Positions 48,281 through 58,673 of a DNA stretch of 64,000 bases are shown here, piece by piece. The notes under the pieces are model-generated. The model did no database searches. It was not told where the DNA came from and was given only the letters and a program-made list of their open reading frames with translations. Numbering within the stretch: the stretch's first letter is position 1; each line of letters opens with the position of its first letter. The stretch lies in the NCBI GenBank assembly GCA_963969345.1, contig OZ017770.1, positions 1,559,246 to 1,623,245 of the forward strand. Reading direction: 5' to 3'. The translations under genes were made by a program, and so were the position numbers. Source of the DNA: Turbatrix aceti (taxonomy: Eukaryota > Nematoda > Chromadorea > Rhabditida > Panagrolaimidae).

Positions 48281-49472
48281 CTTGCAGGAATTTTTAATTA
48301 CTGAAAAAAATGTAAAAATTAAAAGTAAAAACCAAAGATGCAAACACAAATGCACGCGTCCAATCAACCACATAGTCTTGCCCAACAGCAAGCCAACCGA
48401 CGGAGTTGTCTACGAGATCGCAAGTCAACAAGAATGCCACTGCCAAATGCCTGCGAAAGCATTGGTAGAAGACACAAATGAATCAATTGCGATGGGCTGG
48501 ATATCTGGCCAGCTGTGTGTTCTCATTTTAAGTGAATGATCAACGCACCACAACAAGGGTATCCGATTTGTTTTGCCGCATTTTGAGGGGGTGGATGGGC
48601 GGATAGCAATTTTGTGTTGTCTTGTCGTTTTTCTCGCTTTCTTCAGGCTAACAATAACTGGGCCTGGCGGGGTGCTCCTGGCATTTGCTGTCCCTGTTTG
48701 TCCCCCTTCCCCCTCCTTGCTTGCTTACTTGCTTGCTGTGATGGCAGCAGCGTCGGCGAATTGTGTAAAGCTATCAAAAAGCGGGGGTAGCGGCCGAGAT
48801 CTCGATCTAGCATCAAACGAACATACACCTCAGGGCAAAGCAATGAACCGAAAAAACCAACTGCTTTTTACGCCTCTCTGCAATTTTTTTCGAGCTATCA
48901 TACATTTTTCAATAATGCAATAAATAATGATGCCACACTGATTTCAACGTGCAAACAACATTTTAAACTTTTTTAGTTTAAAATAAGTTAAAGGTACATA
49001 TATTGATTAGTGTTAACAATTCATAATAATTTGATACTGGAAAAAAACAATGATGATTTCATCGCTGTACAACCAGTTTGGAAAATACAATCAATTGCAA
49101 AAAAAGAGTAATGACGGGTTCAACGCAGACCGAATAACGCCTTCGTATAAATGTTCACCATGAATACACGTTTATTTTTTTACTAACCAAATACCCATTT
49201 GCAAAGTGCTCCTTTCTTCCAAGGCCATACATGAAATTCTCATTTGCACTATATAATTATTGTACACATATTGTGTGATATATATCACTATTTGCAATAC
49301 ATTCTCCGACATACGGATAGTCTCTTTTGGAGTGTTCAAACTTGTACTCGTAAGTTGAATTTGTCTAAAAGAGTGAAATCGTTTTGTGTCATTTTTGTAA
49401 ATTGTTCACGCTTCTTGCTGTCTCATGTGAATGTAAATGTGAAAGCGAAGGGGAATATAGATCATTTTCAGC
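48281..49472. other. Intergenic upstream of troponin T copy 2 and the SOD-like gene
   Basis: 1.2 kb between divergent genes; contains a short CTTG repeat near 48716-48740 and otherwise AT-rich DNA. Promoters of both neighbours should lie here. No gene seen. Confidence 0.45.
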
Positions 49473-52370
49473 ATGACACCAGCATATCGTCCCCTATATT
49501 TATCTTATTTATCTGTTTTATTTTTATTGTGTGTATGTGTTTTTGTATCTGGTAAAAATGAAAATTCAACAACGCTTCCAATATTGTCTGGTACCCTAAA
49601 GGGTAACGTGCAGGTTTGTTTTTACTTTTTTTGATGTCCGTATTTTACTGTTACCGAGTATTTTCTTTTACAGTTTATCGAGTTAAAAAATTCTGCAATA
49701 CGTATTTTATTTGATATTCCAAACCCTGAAAAATATTCCTTTGTAATATTTGATGGCGCCGTGCCGTTTTCTGAAGACATAAAAGTTTGCCGTGATCTCA
49801 CAGAACAAGCTATCACCGTCCAAGCTCTTGAATCCATCACCCCAAGTGGATTCACAACTTCTAAGAATCAGATTCTGGGAAACACCCTTGGAATTTACGA
49901 AAACTACAAGGTGGTAATTTATTTACGGGGGACTTTTTTCTTACACCCACAAAAACAAAAAAACAAAGAACTTGTTTATAATATTTCTTTCTTTCAGTTG
50001 ATTGCGTGTGTGGCAGTTGTCACTTCGACCTATCCGTTTAACAATGACTTGTCGGAAGTACTGTTGTCCTCTGAGACAATCAATGGACGTATCTATGCGT
50101 TAGCACTTAACCAAACGGCTTTCAAGTTATTACCCGATTTGGGGTCGACAAAGCGGCATCAGACTCTAAAGTTTGACCTAATCTCAGACTGTGATGACGA
50201 TAATGCGGAGAAATTGTACAGCGGATCACTTACTATAGGAACGACGCAGTCTACCATCGTTTCTTTCGATGACCAGACGCTGTACAACAAATTACACGTT
50301 CGTTGGCGAACGGAAAACAACGACACACTCTGTAGTACGTTTACAAAAGCAACACCACTTGAAGCGTTCTTTGATTCCATTATAATTTCACAACAAACTT
50401 CTTTTGTCCCTCCAATCGTTAACAAACAAATATCTGGTTTTAATGTTTCAACGGATTGCAAAAAACGTGAGGTAATTTCGGAAATTCAATCTCACGGTCG
50501 CTATTTAATGACATCGCTGTTTTCATCAGATCCGTTGTTTTTTAAGGTTTGCTAAAACTTAAAGAAAAAACAAATTAGACCAGTTCTTTGTTTGCAGAAG
50601 GCCTTGTTTCAATCAAAATGCGAAACCGTGCTGCCCTACAGAAAAGTTCGAACGCTGATGACCACATTTGCACATCCTGTTGTTGGAAGTCTTTTTTTGG
50701 TCAACTTTGGACGCAGTCAAGCTGTTGCCAGTGATTTGAGAAATATTTTTGATACGCAGGCATCGGCTGGTAGTCTTCTGTTATCATCATTGGATATTGA
50801 AAATGACGGATGTGAATCATTTATTCCCAGCACTGAACTGGATGTACCCATCCCCCTGCGTTCGTCTAAAGACAAAAATGGTAATGAAAAAATTTTAATA
50901 AAAATTTTACGACTTTGTTTTATTTCAGGCGTTTTTTCATTTTCTCAAATGAATATGCTTTTTTCCTTCGAAAGCGTTCGCTCAGTCCAAGTCAATTTGG
51001 GTTGGTCAAGGGTGAGTATATTATTAATATATTTCTTCCATGCACATTACTAAAACCCATTCAGATCTGTGCAAATGTGGTATTGCTTTCGGAAGGTGCA
51101 ATCGAAGCTTCAGTCTCTCTAAGGAGTCATAACGTTGCTTCGTCAGCAAAGCTAATGAAAATCACGATTCACGAGTATGTATTTGAAAACATATCCGAGA
51201 TAATTATGGACGACGGACACTGCCCCAAAATTTCTCTTTTTCAACGACCAATTGATCGAACTCTTCACAGTGGAGCAACATGCACGACCCCAATGATAGG
51301 TTCCGTCGTTGAAAATTCTGAACTTGAAAAAGTTTTACAAGACAAGTCATCTTCGGTACTACCTGGCCATGTGCTTACTGGTAACAACAGCATCCTGGGC
51401 TCATCGTTGTCTAGTGACGACTGCGAAGGATCAACAGCATGCGGAACCATTAAAACGAATTATCCAGATGGCGTCACAGCCTTTGCCAAATTTAATGAAT
51501 CGATTAACGGTTACATTAAAATGGTAGGAGCGTAAAATCTGCTTAGCATTGATTGGATTTTCTTACTTTTAGCAACAAGAACACCCTCCTTATAATCTTA
51601 TTGTTCCGACTGAAGTGTCCTATTATTTGGAAAGCACCGTGCCCACGGCATTTTCTAACACAGCGCCTAAGGCAAGACTGGACTATCTCTTCCTAGTGTT
51701 GATAACAAAAGTCTTATTTTAGATTGATTGGGAAATTGTTTACATGAATGCAGGAAGCAATTGTCATTCGGCCATCACATACGATCCTCATAGGGTACAA
51801 GACCACAATCTCTGCGGGGACGACGTTGACTTTTGTCCCATGGGAAAAATGTCAAATCGATCAAGCTTACTCAGCTTTCAGTCAAAGGAACACTTTTTAA
51901 TTTTTGATTCACCTAATCTTCATGAAATCGCAGCTGCAAACACACATATTAGACTTCGTACGGATAACAATGACACTGTTTGTGCTCCGTTAAGGGCATT
52001 GGACTCTGCTTATGCTAAGTGGACAGTACTTTCGTCAAGGAATCTCTCATTATCCGGCTTACAGCAGGATTTCGCCAACCGTTTACACCTTGAGCCACTA
52101 CAAGTTGGTATTGACTTTACTCGTCAGTTTACGGGCAATTTTTGTACGACATTTGACGTCGAGTTGCTACTTACTCCGGACGAAAAGCAACGCTTTAACA
52201 AGGAGTTTAATGGCTCAAAAAAAAAGTTTAACTCTGACGCCGACATAAACTGCTACAATGCAGATCAAACGACCGATACATCTCCTCTTAACTCATCTCA
52301 ATCTCAGTTGCATTTGTCAAATCACTTACTTGTAGTTTGCATACTGGTTGTCTACAGTACAATTTCATAA
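49473..52370 (+). CDS. Secreted multi-repeat SOD-like protein, catalytically degenerate (Rsod-like)
   Basis: Eight exons (49473-49613, 49674-49910, 49998-50546, 50598-50880, 50929-51011, 51065-51523, 51573-51671, 51723-52370) give 832 residues. A signal peptide (LYLSYLSVLFLLCVCVFVSG) and a C-terminal hydrophobic tail (HLLVVCILVVYSTIS) suggest secretion with a GPI anchor. The body looks like diverged repeats of the Cu/Zn superoxide dismutase fold. Copies of its C-terminal motif appear as ILGNTLGIYENYKLIACV, then LTGNNSILGSSL...DDCEG...ACGTI, then HIRLRTDNNDTVCAPL. The loop motif appears as NCHSAITYDP...CPMGKMSNR, where an active enzyme has a His-containing GPHFNP. Metal-ligand His residues are mostly missing, so no dismutase activity is expected. 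Drosophila Rsod has a comparable multi-SOD layout. Intron 51672-51722 is GC-AG. The fold call is by motif recall and would be settled by structure prediction. Confidence 0.72.
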
Positions 52371-53125
52371 AAAAAAATGAATGTTGAATAAAAAGTGTAC
52401 ATATACTTATTTCCTGGGATTACAAACTGTTTAATCATAATAATAATTATTAAAGGGTCCAATAACTACTTTTTTATTTGGTTGCGTTGTTTGTTGACAA
52501 AAAAATTTAATTTTGGTTGTTTTTTATTGCACACCACCCTAGCTTGTCAGAAGGTAACGTTACCACACCTCGATTAAGCTGATTTTTTGCAAACAACACA
52601 AAAAGTTGTTTATGAAATTTGGTACTTTTCAACCTTAATGGGAGGTTTTTTTTGTTTTGTTTATGACTGTTGATATTGAACATCCGAGTGGCATTATAGT
52701 GTACTTTTAATGAAATAAAAATCTAAAAGTACAAGTTCTCGTGAATGAGAGGCGTCACGCAGTATTGGTACATTATCTAATATCTGCCAACCGAATTAAT
52801 CAGTTGCGTACAAATTTTTAAGATATTTTGCCTTATAGCTAAGCAGCTGCGTATAAATTATATGTTTTTGCTTTATTGCAGTAAATAATGAAATCCTTTT
52901 TTTCATTTTTTCACCTCAATGTGCGTAAAAAGGCGAATCATTGTTTTTTTTGACGTAATTATATCCTCTATAGCCAGGCGGTAGTAAGGAGTGTGCTTTT
53001 GTAACCATAGTAACACACATACGTTCGTCCCGCGTAAACTTGATGAAGCCTTGTGTAAAGTATGCAGTATCCCTGTGTCGTCTTAATAGTCTCTTGTGTG
53101 AGCATAATTTTGGCGACACTTTATA
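52371..53125. other. Intergenic region with the RP2 promoter
   Basis: 755 bp of AT-rich DNA. The poly(A) signal of the SOD-like gene (AATAAA at ~52387) is at the left and an X-box at 53001-53014 near the right end. No gene seen. Confidence 0.5.
53001..53014 (+). promoter_or_regulatory. X-box (RFX/DAF-19 site) upstream of RP2
   Basis: GTAACCATAGTAAC fits the ciliary X-box consensus GTHNYYATRRNAAC at every position and lies 112 bp before the ATG at 53126. In C. elegans such sites, about 100 bp upstream of the start codon, mark DAF-19-controlled ciliary genes. Confidence 0.72.
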
Positions 53126-55087
53126 ATGTCTAAAGGTCCTTCTGCTTCTCCTCCTGAAGCCTTCCTGACGGAAGTACCTTTTGATAACCAGGACGATGGC
53201 GGCTTTCAAGATAATGTGGTGCAAAGACCTGCGCCACAACGCCAGTCATCGCAAGAGCATGCTAATCCTCAGTTTAGTACGGAACAAACTAGTCCTGTTC
53301 CTAGTCGCAGTATACTCTTTCAAAACAATAGTTACGTTCAATGCGAGTTGCCGTTTGATACCGATTCCGAAAATGAGGTAGAAGGTAATGGAAAATTGTA
53401 CACGTTTGAAGAATTTTTGGATATTACTAAGGGACCAACTACGGATAATTCTACGAGTAGCGCAAATACTTCTGTATTACTAAATCGCGACCATGGTCAA
53501 TTGCATTCTGAACTCTCGAGCACGAGTACTACGTGTACGTTTTTTTAATAATGCATGTTACCATGACAAGCTTTTGCTTATTTTCAGCGGCATCGGTAGG
53601 AAGCCAATCCCTTCCTCGGTCACGAAATCAACAAAAAGGAAACGGCCAGCCTACTGCTGCACCTCCGTTACCTGCCGTTGCCGCCCCCACGGCAGTATTG
53701 TCTGCCACTGGTTGCGGCTTTACAGTCCAGCCTCAACCGCAGACATTTTCCTCGCTTTCTCAGTCCGACCTTGATTTTAGAAATCATCAACCACTGAATC
53801 CAACTCAAGAAACCCTTGGCATTAACATGGGACTCATGCAGTTGCTGTGCTGCGTAGGCCAACAAAGCAGGGCTAATCACTACCGTATGGCAGACACGAC
53901 ACCTGCATCTGGCGCTCCGACACCGAGACAAGAATACTCATGGTAATTTTTTTCTGGGTTTTATTACATAAATGTTTCATTCCAGGGACACAAATCGTGT
54001 CGACCTACAAGACTTTGTCGTCGCCAATAAAAACAATGAGGTCGTGGTCAAAAAATCCGGTGACATATGTGGACAGCAATACGTCATCGAAAACTGCAAT
54101 GTTGGTTTTTCTAAAGAACAAAATAACGTTTTAGAAAAAAGTTGACAGCAACCATAAAATATGACATTGACGTAAATGCAATAAAAAAACTTTTTTAGGA
54201 TACCATGGTTATCGTGCTGGATCACAGCGCTACCATAACGGTAGATGATTGCGAAGACTGCACTTTTGTCTTCGGACCATGCAAAGGCAGCATTTTCCTA
54301 CGCAACTGCAAAAACTGCACCTTGTTTTCTGCAAGCCAGCAGTTCCGTGCACGTGATTCAGTTTTTGTTTCACACATCTTCTGCTCGACACGCCCGGTCA
54401 TCGAAGAAAGCAAGGGGGAATTCTATCCGCTTAAGATGAATTACGATCATCTTGAACAACACATGGTCGAAGCAGGACTCAACCCGTTCTGTAACGAATG
54501 GCACAACATCTACGACTTTACACCCGAAAGGAACTCAAAGCATTATATCGTCGACAATGAAGCCCCTGACACCGATCTCATCGACAAGCTCGAACTTATC
54601 GCAAGTGCATATCAACTCTCCTTCGTCCAGGACAACTCGTACTTCACAACGCCAAACCGACTTCGGAAGTCATCAAAAAACGGCGAATCGGTACTTCTGC
54701 TTGTTAGATTTCCTTTGGGCCAAACAAATCTCCGCGGCGTGTTTAGTCAAGTCCAAAAGCTCATCAAGGACGTCGCTCTGAGTAATGCTATACTCAAGGA
54801 TTATACGTCGTTTAATGTCCAGAAAGGCGATCTAAAAAACATCCTTCCTAACTGGAAGCGTGAAAACATAGTCGGTAAGCAGTTGGTTTAAAATCGGAAT
54901 AACCCAAGTTTATGTTTTAGGAGACCTGATTGTCCTCGAATTCACCGGTCCGAATTGCAAAGATATCATATCGTCTAGGATTGCCAATGCTGAGAAAAAA
55001 GAAGATGAACTCTGCCAATTCGACATCCTTCCCTCTGACTGTAAGACAGCGCTGTACCGCTTTGCAGAGCTCAAGCACAGTGTTTGA
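53126..55087 (+). CDS. RP2: RP2 (XRP2), ARL3 GTPase-activating protein, with N-terminal extension
   Basis: RP2 is a TBCC-domain GAP for ARL3 that releases lipidated cargo from UNC119 and PDE6D in cilia. Exons 53126-53534, 53588-53942, 53986-54100, 54199-54874 and 54921-55087 join in frame to 573 residues. The conserved part begins EYSWDTNRVDLQDF and continues with GQQYVIENCN, LDHSATITVDDCEDCTFVFG, CKGSIFLRNCKNCTL and QQFRARD, which carries the catalytic-Arg region. It ends with an NDPK-like domain starting at SVLLLVRFPLG. An in-frame ATG at 53827 begins MGLMQLLCC and would give 357 residues, close to human RP2 (350), with a Met-Gly-Cys-Cys acylation pattern like MGCFFS. The 234 residues upstream are Ser/Pro/Gln-rich with KLYTFEEFLDIT, and I do not recognise them. 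The X-box favours the upstream start for transcription; which ATG is translated is open. Confidence 0.92.
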
Positions 55088-55307
55088 ACAAAAGGATGTA
55101 TTCTCTGTAACTTCTCTGTAACTTTGACATATTGCTTTGCACATTAACACACAATCGGTCTTATAATGTATAAGTTATAATAAACATCGGTGTAAACAAA
55201 TCGCTCGGTTTTTTTAAAAACGATTTGCGTTTGAAATTGGCTTGGCCTGGCCTGATCGCTGCGGTTTGAACAATGTGCAGGACTGTTGAAAAGGCAAAAA
55301 AGGTTAA

Positions 55308-56216
55308 TCACTTTTGATATTTATCTGTCGACGATGAAGGACCGTCGGTTTCATCGGCGAGCGAGAAGGAATGATTTTCAAGCGGGGCGCCCTCTTTGAC
55401 ATAATGGAGTTTTCTTTTTTCGTTAAATTTTCTACGCCGTACTAAACAAAGTTATTTTTTGTGATGAATAAAGCTTTAAAGCAATTCTTACTTTTTTCTT
55501 CCTCGCTTAGCTCTTCTTCATCAGTATCTTCAAAGGACAACGGAATTGTCCGTTGAAAAGCTGCTGAAGACGTTGCGTCAAAGGCTCGTTCGAGGGAAAC
55601 CAGTGAAACACGGCGCTGGGCTCGTGGCTGATTTTGTGCAGACGCGGATGAAGACGGCCCTGGCCCTTCGTCCGAAACATCCGCAGGCTCGTTGTACGGT
55701 GTCGGAGGTTCATCGATCTTAAATGGGGTCTATTGTCGGGGAATTTGCTTCACAAAATGTCAAAACTATGATTTGTACGCTCTGGAAGCTTACAAAATGT
55801 GACTCAATAGTTTTTTTATGTCTTAAGCCAATTTTAAACTAAACTTTAAAAGATGTTAAAAGTTAAAAAGCAGGAAACGCACTTGATGAAAAAGTTGACC
55901 ATAAAATAAATTGTTTACAAATGGGCAAGGAGAAAGAGAATTTTTTAAAGCAGTTTTGTAATTACCCAATTACAGCTAATGTCTTGCTTGCCCAATGACG
56001 AACCTTCATGTGACCGTAATCTTTGTCTAGGGGATGAAATGTAGCAATGATATTCATTTCGTCGAAATGAGCCTTGTTATTGGAGTCATCCTGGGAATCT
56101 TTGACGTCGGCATCGAGTGAGGAGAGTCGGTTTTTCAAGATCGATTTCTTGGGTCTCATTTTAAGACATTCGACGGGCTCGATTGCACATTCTCTATCGG
56201 GCGGTGTCGAATCCAT
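55308..56216 (-). CDS. szy-2: Protein phosphatase 1 inhibitor 2 (PPP1R2)
   Basis: Intrinsically disordered inhibitor of the PP1 catalytic subunit, controlled by GSK3 phosphorylation; the worm orthologue limits centrosome duplication. Exons 56004-56216, 55492-55717 and 55308-55441 give 190 residues (human 205). All three PP1-contact regions are there: [26 protein letters not shown]; and the C-terminal helix [13 protein letters not shown], whose His-Tyr blocks the active site. Joining at the AAG acceptor (55718) yields [11 protein letters not shown], matching MKIDEPSTPY with the GSK3 Thr; a TAG acceptor 12 bases upstream would also be in frame. A TTTTTGTAG acceptor lies 13 bases before the ATG. 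The start codon is only 30 bp from that of a small plus-strand gene. Confidence 0.93.
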
Positions 56217-56246
56217 GGGAAAAAACAATCTACAAAAAGCGAAAAA

Positions 56247-56676
56247 ATGAAAAGTTCAATAAAAAAACAAAAAAATATTGAAAGCAAACGAGTAACCCAC
56301 TCGCCCAAAAATTCACAACCCCCTTCGTGTGGCATCGAAGTCAGTATAAAGTCAAGAATAACGTCAGAGAGAGAACAATTATACATTGTCAGCGCAACGC
56401 TGAAAACAGACACTTGTGGCAATTACGGAATTCTCAAGTGTATTGGCCAAAAATATTTTTTTGTTCTAATATCACATTGCAGTATATTTCAGGTGATGAC
56501 CAGCTGTAAACAAAGTTATGTCACCAATGAGGACCGACCGTAAGACAATTAGCTCTGAAAAAATAAGTAAACCAACGTCATAAAAATGGAAAAGAAAAAT
56601 ATTTTTTTTCAGTTCATTCATTGTCACAGAAAGCACAGCCAATTTGTACACGACTTTGTTCGTCAACGACACATAG
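56247..56676 (+). CDS. Small uncharacterised protein, head to head with PPP1R2
   Basis: Not recognised. Three exons, 56247-56437, 56483-56539 and 56613-56676, with good signals at two introns (GTAAGA...TTTTTTTTCAG) keep one frame to a TAG and give 103 residues. The N-terminus is Lys/Ser-rich; the rest has alternating hydrophobic residues ([30 protein letters not shown]) that suggest beta strands. An alternative acceptor at 56493 changes the frame. The minus strand over 56472-56789 is also open but has weaker splice support. The gene could instead be the 5' portion of a noncoding transcript. Confidence 0.42.
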
Positions 56677-57328
56677 TATTTCAACAACGGCATAAAAATA
56701 TCGGTTTTTAAAAAAGGCATGGACAAAACGAAGACTTCGACTTTGCTGCAAGGTTCAGTTCGAAAAATGCAACAAAGGCTACTTTGCAAGTGTGTTCAGT
56801 CCCCACCATTGATGGTTAAATATGCCGCTTCAATCAAGTCGTCTATTCTGCAATGCAAAACATCCGCAGTTGACAACGCTTAGCAACCATCTTGCTAAAC
56901 TTGGTTTTACATAATACAGAAATTATAAACGACATTTTTTTAGTCGATGTTGGTACTGCCTCCCGCGTACGTACCCTTTCTTAAAACTTCCAAAAAATTA
57001 ACAACGCAACGCCTAGCTGCTGATTGAGGTAAGCGCGCCGAAAAGCAGCTTAAAGAATTTTGTGAATTATGTTATTGGGTCCGCCAGATAGTCAGGGCAA
57101 ATGGGGCGCTCTCGCCAAGTCGCGACTCACTTATGCTAGTCAATTTCGCCAATTTTCGTCTTATTTCTTACAGTTTTCTGCACTTTTTTGCATGCAAACT
57201 TTTCACTTCTTTCGTTTTTATAGACAACAGCGGGGGAGTACAAGCTGCCAAAATAGCTGCACAAGTAGCAGGGAAAAAAAATAAAGAAATAAGGCGGAAG
57301 AAAAAAGAAAATACGCGTGTACATTGCC
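56677..57328. other. Intergenic, no gene seen
   Basis: 650 bp between the small plus-strand gene and the 3' end of ETHE1. Short open frames on both strands are not supported by splice sites or composition. Confidence 0.45.
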
Positions 57329-58335
57329 TTAAGCAGCTCCGCCAGCGCCGAAAATGTTCTGCTTTGTGTTGTCATCCATGAGATCAAAGACACCACAAAC
57401 GCGATTAGCAGGAACGAATTTCTGCATTTCAACAGGATACGGCAAGTCTAAGTGGTGCATAATTTCGACGAAACGTTCCTCGCCGCAATTAAGTCGATTG
57501 TTGAACTGCTTCTCCTCGCCAATGGTAGATGCCGTGAAGCCTGCGTAATCGTGTGCGGGGAAAATCAGATAGTCATCCGGTAGAGAGAAAAGTTGATTTT
57601 GAATTGAGTTGTACAATTTATGCGGATTCCCTGAATAATAATATCAAACGTAAAAAAAGTCAACATGAATGTGGTTGAACATTCATTCAGAATAAATTTT
57701 TTTACGGAACACCAAACATATAATTAACTATTTCCTGTGCAGCAAAAAAATTCCAAAATAGCAAAACACCCACCATTTTGAAAGTCAGTGCGGCCACAGC
57801 CACGAATTAGAAGGCAGTCGCCGGTGAAAACAAGTCTGTGTTGATGGTTGACAAGCGAGATACAGCCTGATGTGTGACCGGGAGTTTCGCGTACCTCCAA
57901 AGCCCCGTGACCAAAGCGAATGATGTCGCAGTTGCGTACCAAAACATCAGCTGATCCTTCGGAATCCTCGGATAAGACTGAGTGCATGTTGGGGAATCGA
58001 CGCTTCAATTCACCTGTTCCTGTAACATGATCTGAATGAATATGAGTGTTGATGCCATAGACAGGGTCAAGATTGAGTTGATTCAGGAGCTGTAAAACAA
58101 AAATTGTGATTATAGATTGGGGTAAAAAACGGATAAACAAACTTTTGTGTCGCGCTCGGCAAGGTCAATAACAGGATCGATGATGACGGCTTTCTTCGTG
58201 GAGTTACAAGCAAAGATATAAGTGTAAGTACAGGTTACGGGATCGACAAGCTGAAAATTAAATCGTAAAACACACCCTTAAGAAAAAAAATTGTATGCAG
58301 CTTACCTGGCGGAAAAGAATTTTGAGGTGCCGCAT
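57329..58335 (-). CDS. ethe-1: Persulfide dioxygenase ETHE1
   Basis: Mitochondrial non-haem iron enzyme of the metallo-beta-lactamase fold that oxidises glutathione persulfide in sulfide detoxification. Exons 58306-58335, 58143-58250, 57774-58089 and 57329-57630 give 251 residues (human 254). Iron and fold motifs are intact: THIHSDHVTGTGEL (~61-74), ETPGHTSGCISL, the VFTGDCLLIRGCGRTDFQNG loop and FPAHDYAG with its His. The N-terminus MRHLKILFRQ is short and basic; a mitochondrial presequence is weak here. A TTTTTTCAG acceptor is 10 bases before the ATG. The gene starts 338 bp after the osm-3 stop on the same strand, possibly as the downstream member of an operon. Confidence 0.96.
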
Positions 58336-58673
58336 GGTTAGAAAAGCTGAAAAAATATCAGGTTAGACCAAGCCAAGCTCGACAACAATCGACGATGCAC
58401 GACTTTAATTGCGCAGGAAAAACATACATAGATCAGCCAACAAACAACTGGTTGTGCGGTTTGCAGAGGTCAGCAGTCAGAGCAAGAAGATGTCCTTTTT
58501 GGCACGTACATCTCTCCGACCACAGATTGCCTTTTCTCATAGTTGTTTTCTGTTATCGTTTCTAATGTAATTGATCGCTGTTCTAAACTAAACTCATGTC
58601 ATCTCCGGGTTTTTGCATCACAAATAATATTGCTTTATTTGTACATACCATTTCTTTGAGCTTTCACCGAAAA

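Noticed and set aside
56472..56789. 105-codon minus-strand frame upstream of PPP1R2
   Set aside because: It reads through what look like introns; the plus-strand model has better splice signals. Candidate minus exons did not join in phase.
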